Source: Actinomycetota bacterium (GTDB lineage Bacteria > Actinomycetota > Thermoleophilia > Gaiellales > Gaiellaceae). Taken from it: 10,619 nucleotides of DNA. This document shows, one piece after another, positions 1 through 6,180 of this stretch. The notes beneath the pieces are model-generated. The model was not told the DNA's origin and searched no databases. It saw only the letters and a program-made list of their open reading frames with translations. The first letter of the stretch is position 1. Each line of letters opens with the position of its first letter. The DNA lies in contig JAFAIV010000028.1 in assembly GCA_019236545.1 (NCBI GenBank), forward strand, positions 1 to 10,619. The letters are read 5' to 3'. Both the position numbers and the translations under genes were made by a program.

Positions 1-1403
1 GGCAGCCCGTTCGTCTCGACCGCCACGCCGGTCTCCAGCGCGACCTCGAAGACCACGTCGAGGTCGAGCGCGTTCGGCGGCCGGTGGTTGAGGATCCGGC
101 CCTTCGGGTGGCTGAGGCAGCGGACCGCCGGGTGCCGCATCGCCTCGGTGACCCGCTTCGTCAGCTCCGGCCCGGGCAGCCGCTGGCCGGCGTGCAGGGA
201 GAGCTGCACCCAGTCGAGCTCGCCGAGGACGTCGTCCGGCAGGTCGAGCGAGCCGTCGGCCCGGATGTCGCACTCCGTCCCGCGGAGAACGCGGAACGGC
301 GCCAGCTCCTCGTTCGCGGCGGCGATCTCCTCCGCCTGGCGGCGGAGCGCGTCGGCGTCTAGGCCCGGCACGACGCGGACGTTCGGCGTGTGGTCGCAGA
401 TCGCGACGTACTCGTAGCTCCGGTCGCGCGCCGCCATCGCCATCTCGAGAACCGTTGCCTTCCCGTCCGACCACGTCGTGTGGACGTGGAGGTCGCCGCG
501 GATATCGGTGATATCCAAGAGATATCCATCTGGTACACGAGCCGTCGTCTCGCGCAGTTCGGGCGGGACGAACGGCAGCCCCAGCCGGGCGTAGACCTCC
601 TCCTCGGACGGTGCCTCCGGCAGTTCTCCAAGCGAGTCGACGTACGCCCTCGAGCCGGTCGCGCGCAGCAGCTCCGTCCCGTAACCATGCGGCTCCGCCA
701 CGATCAGCTCGACGGAGATGCCGTCGACTGTGATGCCGAGCGCGTGGCGCTTGTCGCGCTCGAGAACCGCGACGACGGCGGGATGCGCGGCGAAGCGGTC
801 GACGCCGTCGGCTCGTATGCCGACGATACACAACTCATATATCAGTTCCGTACCACGCCGAAGCTCGCCCGCGACCTCACCTCCGACGGCGTCGGCGATC
901 TCCCGGGCGAGGGCCTCGGCCCGGTTGCGGGTGAGGCCTCGCCGCGGACGGCGGCCGTCGTCGGCGAGCGCCGCGAGGATCTTCCGCTCGGTCTCCGGCC
1001 CGACGCCGCGCGCGTCGCGCAGCCGTCCGGCGTCGGCGGCGGCTCGCAACTCCGCGACGGAGCGGAGGCCGAGCTCCCTCCCGAGCGAGACCAGCCGCCG
1101 CGGCCCGAGGCCGAGGTAGCGGCCGAGCGCGACGAGCTCCGGCGCCACCTCGCGCTCGAGCTCGTCGAGCTCCGCGATCCGTCCCGTCTCGACGAGCTCG
1201 CGGAGCCGCTTCTCGATGCTCGGTCCGATGCCCCGGAGCTCGCGGGCGCGGCCGGCCGCGACCAGCTCGGCGACCGGCGCCTTCGTGGCGCCGATCAGGT
1301 CGGCGGCGCGGCGGTAGGCGCGGACGCTGTAGCCCCCGGCGCCGGAGAGGTCGAGCAGAGCGGCGTACGCCTCGAGAGCCTGGGCGAGGTCGGCATTGTC
1401 CAC
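1..1403 (-). CDS. polX: PolX-family protein with degenerate polymerase site and intact PHP nuclease domain (partial)
   Basis: Reading leftward from a GTG at 1403-1401, 467 codons are present and the C-terminus runs off base 1; bacterial PolX is usually about 570 residues. Order: N-terminal helical domain with helix-hairpin-helix (LRGIGPSIEKRL, near residue 55), a second hairpin (ARGVGPETERK, near 140), palm (about 165-260), linker, then PHP domain from about 300. PHP metal-ligand motifs are visible: HVH at 306-308, CDHT, GTECD, SLHAG, SHPKGR, ETNG. The palm motif that normally reads GSxRRG...DxD is AGELRRG (178-184) followed by E190-L-C192, and the third aspartate position is E232. All three catalytic aspartates are therefore replaced. 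Known family role: DNA gap filling plus PHP 3'-5' exonuclease. Inference: only the nuclease works here. It is divergent from cofC with 18 bases between starts. The GTG start is the first in-frame start consistent with the domain boundary; I see no clear Shine-Dalgarno. Confidence 0.9.
   Translation of the reverse strand, partial: MDNADLAQALEAYAALLDLSGAGGYSVRAYRRAADLIGATKAPVAELVAAGRARELRGIGPSIEKRLRELVETGRIAELDELEREVAPELVALGRYLGLGPRRLVSLGRELGLRSVAELRAAADAGRLRDARGVGPETERKILAALADDGRRPRRGLTRNRAEALAREIADAVGGEVAGELRRGTELIYELCIVGIRADGVDRFAAHPAVVAVLERDKRHALGITVDGISVELIVAEPHGYGTELLRATGSRAYVDSLGELPEAPSEEEVYARLGLPFVPPELRETTARVPDGYLLDITDIRGDLHVHTTWSDGKATVLEMAMAARDRSYEYVAICDHTPNVRVVPGLDADALRRQAEEIAAANEELAPFRVLRGTECDIRADGSLDLPDDVLGELDWVQLSLHAGQRLPGPELTKRVTEAMRHPAVRCLSHPKGRILNHRPPNALDLDVVFEVALETGVAVETNGL
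501..535. other. AT-rich island with three GATATC copies in polX linker
   Basis: GATATC occurs at 501-506, 510-515 and 521-526 inside polX, in the stretch encoding the linker just before the PHP HVH motif (residues GYLLDITDIRGD). About 40% of these 35 bases are G or C, in a region otherwise near 70% or more. The hexamer is its own reverse complement, so it could be a binding site, or just codon drift in a weakly constrained linker. No function can be assigned. Confidence 0.4.
826..845. other. AT-rich codon island at the dead PolX active site
   Basis: Only 6 of these 20 bases are G or C. On the minus strand they encode the residues that replace the catalytic DxD, using codons (ATA, TAT, TTG, TGT) that are rare elsewhere in this window. 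The compositional break coincides with the loss of the catalytic residues, which suggests relaxed selection or a locally replaced segment. It is recorded as a compositional feature only. Confidence 0.5.
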
Positions 1404-1408
1404 GCCGG

Positions 1409-1414
1409 TAGTGT
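1409..1414 (+). promoter_or_regulatory. Candidate -10 element for a leaderless cofC transcript
   Basis: TAGTGT fits the actinobacterial TANNNT -10 pattern and ends 7 bases before the cofC ATG at 1422, the spacing expected when transcription begins at the start codon. No Shine-Dalgarno precedes cofC, which agrees with leaderless translation. I see no convincing -35. The site lies within the 18 bases separating the polX and cofC starts, so any upstream part of the promoter must lie inside polX. Confidence 0.3.
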
Positions 1415-1421
1415 CTGCCCG

Positions 1422-2030
1422 ATGCCGACGGTCGTGATCCCCTTCGCAGGAGCGCAGGGCAAGACGCGGCTTCACAGCTCGTCCCGCGTCCGCCGCGAGC
1501 TGTCGCTGGCGATGCTCGGCGACGTGCTCGCCGCCTGCGTCGCGGTCGGCCGCACGCGGGTCGTGACGCCGGACTCCGAAGGCGCCGACGCCGCCCGCGA
1601 GTCGGGCGCCGAGCCGGTCGACGACCCCGGCGGCGGCCAGGGCGAGGCCGTCCGGGCGGGACTCGACGGCGTCGAGCCCGGCGGGATCCTCGTGCTCAAC
1701 GCCGACCTTCCGTGTGTCGTCCCCAGCGACCTCCGCTCGCTCCTCGTGGCGACCCCTGCCGGAGGCGTGGCGCTCGTCGAGGCTCTCGACGGCACCACAA
1801 ATGCGCTCAGCCTCCCAGCCGCCGACGCCTTCGCGCCGCTCTACGGGAGCGACAGCGCCGCCCGGTTCCGCGCGCACGCGGCCGGGCTCGGCCTCGAGGC
1901 CCTCTCCGTGGCCGTGCCGAACATCTGCGAGGACGTCGACACGATGGCCGACCTCGAGCGACTCCAGCTCCGCTGCGGCCCCCGCACCCAGGCCGCGCTC
2001 GGCGAACTGGCGACGAAGGAGCGGACGTGA
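1422..2030 (+). CDS. cofC: 2-phospholactate/phosphoenolpyruvate guanylyltransferase
   Basis: CofC activates 2-phospholactate (or phosphoenolpyruvate in actinobacteria) with GTP, making the guanylyl donor used by CofD in F420 synthesis. The 202-residue product is normal for the family. It starts MPTVVIPF, then has the nucleotide-binding G-x-Q-GKTRL segment near residue 11, RxELSLAMLGDVL, the GGGQGEAVRAGL loop, the NADLP metal/nucleotide motif, DGTTNALSLP, and a C-terminal CEDVDTMADL that matches the usual DxDTxxDL. The reading frame stays open about 1 kb upstream, but that stretch is the antisense of polX, so ATG 1422 is the supported start. The last codons overlap cofD by four bases (GTGA). 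Whether the substrate is phospholactate or PEP cannot be read from the sequence. Confidence 0.93.
   Translation: MPTVVIPFAGAQGKTRLHSSSRVRRELSLAMLGDVLAACVAVGRTRVVTPDSEGADAARESGAEPVDDPGGGQGEAVRAGLDGVEPGGILVLNADLPCVVPSDLRSLLVATPAGGVALVEALDGTTNALSLPAADAFAPLYGSDSAARFRAHAAGLGLEALSVAVPNICEDVDTMADLERLQLRCGPRTQAALGELATKERT
2016..2021 (+). promoter_or_regulatory. Shine-Dalgarno for cofD
   Basis: AAGGAG lies inside the end of cofC, five bases before the GTG at 2027. It settles the cofD start at the GTGA overlap, although the reading frame is open further upstream. Confidence 0.75.
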
Positions 2031-2950
2031 ACGTCGCGGTGCTCTCGGGCGGCGTCGGGGGCGCGCGTTTCGTGCGCGGCGTCGTCGAGGTCGCGGGCGG
2101 CGAGTCGGTCGATGTCGTCGGCAACGTCGGCGACGACGTCGAGGTGCTCGGCCTGCACGTCTCGCCCGATCTCGACTCGATCCTCTACGCGCTCGCCGGC
2201 CTCAACGACGAGCAGCGCGGCTGGGGCCGCGCCGGCGAGACCTGGGAAGCCCTCGCGACGGTGCGCGAGCTCGGCGGCGAGGCGTGGTTCGGGCTCGGCG
2301 ACAAGGACATCGGCCTCCACCTCGTGCGCACGCAGGCGCTGCGCGCCGGCGATCCTCTCTCGGCGGTGACGACACGGCTCGCCGCGAGCCTCGGTGTCGC
2401 GACCCGGCTGCTTCCCGCGACCGACGACCGCCTGCGGACGTGGATCGACACCGCGGCCGGCTCGTTCCCGTTCCAGGAGTGGTTCGTCGCCCGCGGCCAC
2501 CGCGACGAGGTCGACGCCGTCCGCTTCGAGGGCGAGGAGACGGCGACACCCGCGTCCGGGACGCTCGAGGCCCTCGCCGCTGCCGACCTGATCCTGATCG
2601 CCCCGAGCAACCCCTATGTCTCGGTCCAGCCGATCCTCGCCGTGCGCGCGCTCCACGGCGCGCTCCGGGGGCGCCGTGTCCCCTGCGTCGCGGTGAGCCC
2701 GCTGATCGGCGGCCGCGCGGTGAAAGGCCCCGCCGACCGGATGCTCCGCCGCCTCGCAGGCGGAACCTCGCCGCGCCATGTCGCAGGCTGTTACGAGGGC
2801 CTTGTGGACGCGATCGTCGTGGACGAGGCGGACGCCGACGACCTCGACGGGCTCGGGGACGTGCGGCCGATCGTGACGCGGACGCTGATGCGCGACGCGG
2901 ACGCGCGGCGGCGGCTCGCCGAGGTCGCGCTCGGGGCGGTGCCCGCGTGA
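2027..2950 (+). CDS. cofD: 2-phospho-L-lactate (or PEP) transferase, F420-0/dehydro-F420-0 synthase
   Basis: CofD (FbiA in mycobacteria) moves the phospholactyl or phosphoenolpyruvyl group from the guanylyl donor onto FO, giving F420-0 or dehydro-F420-0. The protein is 307 residues, usual for CofD. Family motifs run in order: the glycine-rich N-terminus LSGGVGGARFVRG (6-18), NVGDD (33-37), GLHVSPDLDS (42-51), GWGRAGETW, GLGDKDIGLHL with R-T and LS, then PSNPYVSVQPIL and VKGPADRML near the C-terminus. It begins at a GTG with a strong Shine-Dalgarno and ends in a GTGA overlap with npdG, so translation is probably coupled on both sides. No missing motif was noticed. Confidence 0.95.
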   Translation: MNVAVLSGGVGGARFVRGVVEVAGGESVDVVGNVGDDVEVLGLHVSPDLDSILYALAGLNDEQRGWGRAGETWEALATVRELGGEAWFGLGDKDIGLHLVRTQALRAGDPLSAVTTRLAASLGVATRLLPATDDRLRTWIDTAAGSFPFQEWFVARGHRDEVDAVRFEGEETATPASGTLEALAAADLILIAPSNPYVSVQPILAVRALHGALRGRRVPCVAVSPLIGGRAVKGPADRMLRRLAGGTSPRHVAGCYEGLVDAIVVDEADADDLDGLGDVRPIVTRTLMRDADARRRLAEVALGAVPA

Positions 2951-3567
2951 GGGTCGCGGTCGTCGGCGGGACGGGCGACTTCGGGCTCGCGCTCGCCGAG
3001 CGGCTCGCCGAGTCCGGCGTCGAGGTCGTGATCGGCTCCCGCGACGCGGCCCGCGCCGAGGAGAAGGCGCGTGACGCCGGTGCTGCGGCCGGCGCGGCGA
3101 ACGAGGACGCCGTCCGCGGCGTCGACCTCGTCGTCCTCGCGACGAAGGCCGACGCGGCGTTGCCGACCGCCGGTCAGCTCGCAGCCGCGATCGGCGCCAC
3201 GCCCGTGCTCAGCGTCGCGAGCGAGCTTCGCTTCACGAAGGAGGGCGTCTTCCCGACCGACGACCCGCGCTCGATCGCGGAGCGCCTCCAGGACACGCTC
3301 CACGGGCCGGTCACCGCCGGCCTGCACTCGCTCGCCGCCTCGTCGCTCGCGCACGGGAAGGCCGAGGGCGACGCGTTCGTCTGCGGCGACGACGCGGACG
3401 CCAAGGCGCTCTCCCTCGAGCTCGCCGGCCACGTCGTCCGCGGGCGCGCGCTCGACGCAGGTCCGCTCGCGAGCGCCCGCGCGCTCGAGGGGATGACGGC
3501 CGTGATCGTCAACCTGAACAAGCGCTACAAGGGCCACGCGGGCGTCGTCGTCACCGGCCTTCCGTGA
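2947..3567 (+). CDS. npdG: NADPH-dependent F420 reductase-like protein (Fno/NpdG family)
   Basis: Members of this family pass hydride between F420 and NADP. The 206-residue product has an N-terminal Rossmann fold with GGTGDFG (7-13) and GSR (30-32), the latter the motif that contacts the NADP 2'-phosphate in characterised members. The C-terminal half carries the family signatures FVCGDDADAK, LDAGPLASAR and a final NLNKRYKGHAG. The middle is divergent: the usual IPWEHA-type loop reads ATKADAA, the segment normally rich in R-S-A-A-E reads DDPRSIAE, and the F420-side histidine motif reads AGLHSLAAS. Position between cofD and cofE, with GTGA overlaps at both ends, supports an F420 role. The electron acceptor and direction are inference. 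Confidence 0.85.
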   Translation: MRVAVVGGTGDFGLALAERLAESGVEVVIGSRDAARAEEKARDAGAAAGAANEDAVRGVDLVVLATKADAALPTAGQLAAAIGATPVLSVASELRFTKEGVFPTDDPRSIAERLQDTLHGPVTAGLHSLAASSLAHGKAEGDAFVCGDDADAKALSLELAGHVVRGRALDAGPLASARALEGMTAVIVNLNKRYKGHAGVVVTGLP

Positions 3568-4301
3568 CGAGCAAGGGCTTCTCCGTCACACCGGTCGAGG
3601 GCCTGCCCGAGCTCCGCGCGGGCGACGACCTCGCCGCGCTGATCGCGGAGCGCTCGGAGCTCCTGGACGGCGACGTCGTCGTCGTCGCACAGAAGGCCGT
3701 CTCCAAGGTCGAGGGCCGCGTCGTGACGCTCGAAGGCGTCGAGGCGAGCGACGAGGCGCGAGAGATCGCGGGGGACGAGACCGACCCGCGCCGGATCCAG
3801 GTGATCCTCGACGAGTCCGCGGAGCTCATCCGCGTGCGGCCACCGTTGATCATCGCCCGCACCCGGCACGGCTTCGTCTGCGGCAGCGCCGGCGTCGACG
3901 CCTCGAACGCGCCGGACGTCGACACGCTCGTCCTCCTCCCGGTCGACCCGGACGCGTCCGCGCGTCGGCTCCGCGACGCGCTCCGCGAGCGCAGCGGCGC
4001 CGATGTCGGCGTGATCGTCACCGACTCCTTCGGCCGTCCCTGGCGCGCCGCCACGACCGACGTCGCGATCGGCGCGGCCGGCGTCGAGGTCGTCCAGGAC
4101 CTCATCGGCGAGAGGGATCCGGTCGGCTACGAGCTCCACGCGACGAAGATCGCGATCGCCGACGAGATCGCCGGCGCCGCGCAGCTCGTCTTCGGCAAGC
4201 TCGACCGCGTCCCGGTCGCGATCGTGCGCGGTCTCGACGTTCGCGGCGACGGCAACGCGCAGGAGCTGGTCATCCCACCGGACCGCGATCTCTTCCGCTA
4301 A
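3564..4301 (+). CDS. cofE: Coenzyme F420-0:L-glutamate ligase, stand-alone CofE
   Basis: CofE uses GTP to add gamma-linked glutamates to F420-0. The 245-residue length matches archaeal CofE and lacks the C-terminal flavin domain of mycobacterial FbiB (about 450 residues). Motifs visible: VVVVAQKAVSKVEGR near 40-55, ARTRHGFVCGSAGVDASN near 95-115, TDSFGRPWR at 153-161, DVAIGAAG, ADEIAGAAQLVFGK and a final VRGLDVRGDG. After TDSFGRPWR the sequence reads AATTDVAIG where a GQ pair is more usual. The GTG start shares a GTGA with npdG and has no Shine-Dalgarno, so it probably depends on translational coupling. It ends TAA, 11 bases before the next gene. Confidence 0.95.
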   Translation: MTSKGFSVTPVEGLPELRAGDDLAALIAERSELLDGDVVVVAQKAVSKVEGRVVTLEGVEASDEAREIAGDETDPRRIQVILDESAELIRVRPPLIIARTRHGFVCGSAGVDASNAPDVDTLVLLPVDPDASARRLRDALRERSGADVGVIVTDSFGRPWRAATTDVAIGAAGVEVVQDLIGERDPVGYELHATKIAIADEIAGAAQLVFGKLDRVPVAIVRGLDVRGDGNAQELVIPPDRDLFR

Positions 4302-4304
4302 AAC
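4299..4304 (+). promoter_or_regulatory. Possible internal -10 element before the 77-residue gene
   Basis: TAAAAC, overlapping the cofE stop codon, is an AT-rich blip that matches TATAAT at four of six positions and ends 8 bases before ATG 4313. With no Shine-Dalgarno there, a leaderless internal start feeding the kinase/regulator genes is possible. The evidence is thin. Confidence 0.2.
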
Positions 4305-4312
4305 CGTCCGCG

Positions 4313-4546
4313 ATGGACACCGTCGAGCAGGCGAACCAGGAACTGCGGGCGAAGGGCTACGCGGAGCGCGACCTCGCCGTCCACGCAGGCCCGCGCGGGA
4401 AGGCGCTCCTCAAGGGGAACAAGATCATCAGCCCCTTCAGCGACGACGCCGAGCTCGTGCTGCGCGTCGTCCGCGAGCTCGTGCCGAGCGACGAGGAGCT
4501 CGGGGCCAAGGTCTTGCGCCCGGCCGAGCTCCGCGCGAGGCTTTGA
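4313..4546 (+). CDS. Small protein of unknown function
   Basis: I do not recognise this 77-residue protein. It is highly charged, with no signal peptide, membrane segment or cysteine. The N-terminal half has a helix (VEQANQELRAKGY) and a basic, glycine-containing stretch (HAGPRGKALLKGNKI). The C-terminal half (DAELVLRVVRELVPSDEEL) looks helical and acidic. It begins 11 bases after cofE and ends two bases before the kinase ATG, so it should be co-transcribed with both. Coding is supported by tight packing, strong GC bias at third codon positions and the absence of any better frame. A role in F420 chemistry or in signalling is equally open. Confidence 0.75.
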   Translation: MDTVEQANQELRAKGYAERDLAVHAGPRGKALLKGNKIISPFSDDAELVLRVVRELVPSDEELGAKVLRPAELRARL

Positions 4547-4548
4547 CA

Positions 4549-6180
4549 ATGGTGCGCACGGAGGACCGGACGCGCGCGCTCGTCGACGCGGGCATCGCCC
4601 TGTCGTCCGAGCTGTCCCTCGAGGCCGTGCTCCAGAAGCTTGTCGAGACCGCGGCGTCCCTCACCGGCGCCCACTACGCGGCCCTCGGCGTGCTCGACCC
4701 GAGCCGCACGCGCCTCGAGCGCTTCCTCACCACCGGGGTCGATCCCGAGACCCACCGCGCCATCGGCGACCTCCCGACCGGCCGCGGCGTTCTCGGCGCG
4801 CTGATCCGCGACTCGGTCCCGCTACGCCTGCACGACCTCGCCGAGGACCCGCGCTCCGTCGGCTTCCCGCCCGGCCACCCGCCCATGCGCTCGTTCCTCG
4901 GCGTGCCCATCGCGCTTCGCGGCGTCGCCTACGGCAACCTCTACCTGACGGAGAAGGAGGGCGGCGACTTCACCCAGGAGGACGAGGACGCCGTCATCCT
5001 GCTCGCCGCCCAGGCGGCCGTCGCAATCGAGAACGCGCGCCTCTACGAGAGTGCCACGCGCTGGTCGGCGCAGCTCGAGTCCCTGAACGCGGTCACGTCG
5101 GCGCTCGTGGGGGAGTTCGACCTGAACAAGCTGCTCGAGCTCGTCGCCGGGAGCCTGCGCGAGCTGATCGACGCGCGCGTGACGACGATCTCGCTCCCGC
5201 ACGGCGACACCGCCCGCATCGAGGCCGCGTCCGGCGACGATGCCGGCGAGTACCTCGGGCTGACGTTCGCGCCGCGCTCGAAGACGATCCGCGTCCTCGA
5301 GCGCCGCCGCAGCGAGCGCGTCGACTCCGTCCTCGACGACCCCGAGGTCGACCAGGAGGCGGCAAGGCGCTTCGGCGCCTCCGCAGCGCTCTACGTCCCG
5401 ATCGTCATCCGCGACGAGGCGATGGGTGTCCTGGCCGCCTACGACAAGCTCGACCACGACCGCCGCTTCACCGACGAGGACCTCCGCATCGGCCGCGCCT
5501 TCGCCGCCCGCGCCGCCGTCGCGATCGAGCTCTCCCAGCGCGTCAACCGGGACGCGCTCCGCCGCGTCGTCGGCGCGCAGGAGCTCGAGCGTCGCCGCCT
5601 CGCGCGCGAGCTGCACGACGAGACCGGCCAGGCGCTCACCTCGATCCTGCTCGGCCTGCGCAGCGTCGAGGAGGCGCCGACCGAGGAGGAGCGGCAGGCC
5701 GCGATGGTCTCCGTTCGCGACCTCGTTCGCTCGACGCTGCAGGACGTCCGCCAGCTCGCCGTCGAGCTGCGCCCGAAGGCGCTCGACGACTTCGGCCTCG
5801 TCGCCGCGCTCGAGCGCCTCACATCCACGTTCGCCGAGCAGACCGGGATCGCCGTCGAGTTCGAGCCCGGCGCGCACGAGGAGGAGCGCCTGCCGCCCGA
5901 GATCGAGACCTCGCTCTACCGGATCGTCCAGGAGTCGCTGACCAACATCGTCAAGCACGCGCGCGCCGGCCGCGTCAGCATCGTCCTCTCGCGGCGGCCC
6001 GGCCTCGTCTCCGTGATCGTCGAGGACGACGGCGTCGGCTTCGAGCCCGCCCGCGCCCGCGAGGACGGCCTCGGCATCCTCGGGATGCGCGAGCGCGTCG
6101 GCCTGCTCGGCGGCCGGATCGCTGTAGAGTCGCGGCCGGGAGCCGGGACGACTCTCGTGGCGGAGGTGCCGTTGCAGTGA
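4549..6180 (+). CDS. Double-GAF sensor histidine kinase, DevS/NarX-like
   Basis: This 543-residue soluble kinase presumably autophosphorylates and passes phosphate to the regulator encoded next. Domain order: GAF 1 (about 20-167), GAF 2 (about 190-330), HisKA_3 dimerisation domain with the phospho-acceptor His356 in ARELHDETGQAL, then HATPase_c with N-box QESLTN (N466) and DDGVGF (493-498), ending GLGILGMRERV. No membrane segments are seen. GAF 1 contains FPPGHPPMRSFLGVP, the segment resembling the heme-pocket region of mycobacterial DevS/DosS, with one histidine (H110). Heme binding is possible but unproven. ATG 4549 is preferred over TTG 4543 because GAGG at 4537-4540 sits eight bases upstream. 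It overlaps the regulator by GTGA. Confidence 0.93.
   Translation: MVRTEDRTRALVDAGIALSSELSLEAVLQKLVETAASLTGAHYAALGVLDPSRTRLERFLTTGVDPETHRAIGDLPTGRGVLGALIRDSVPLRLHDLAEDPRSVGFPPGHPPMRSFLGVPIALRGVAYGNLYLTEKEGGDFTQEDEDAVILLAAQAAVAIENARLYESATRWSAQLESLNAVTSALVGEFDLNKLLELVAGSLRELIDARVTTISLPHGDTARIEAASGDDAGEYLGLTFAPRSKTIRVLERRRSERVDSVLDDPEVDQEAARRFGASAALYVPIVIRDEAMGVLAAYDKLDHDRRFTDEDLRIGRAFAARAAVAIELSQRVNRDALRRVVGAQELERRRLARELHDETGQALTSILLGLRSVEEAPTEEERQAAMVSVRDLVRSTLQDVRQLAVELRPKALDDFGLVAALERLTSTFAEQTGIAVEFEPGAHEEERLPPEIETSLYRIVQESLTNIVKHARAGRVSIVLSRRPGLVSVIVEDDGVGFEPARAREDGLGILGMRERVGLLGGRIAVESRPGAGTTLVAEVPLQ
6162..6167 (+). promoter_or_regulatory. Shine-Dalgarno for the response regulator
   Basis: GGAGGT within the last codons of the kinase gene lies nine bases before GTG 6177. 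It fixes the regulator start at the GTGA overlap and suggests the pair is made in similar amounts. Confidence 0.7.

Noticed and set aside
390..1421. Upstream extension of the cofC frame giving a 546-residue protein
   Set aside because: The extension is antisense to polX and has no domain character; CofC homology begins at ATG 1422.
1841..2779. A 312-codon minus-strand frame across cofC and cofD
   Set aside because: It is antisense to two well-supported F420 genes and has no recognisable motif.
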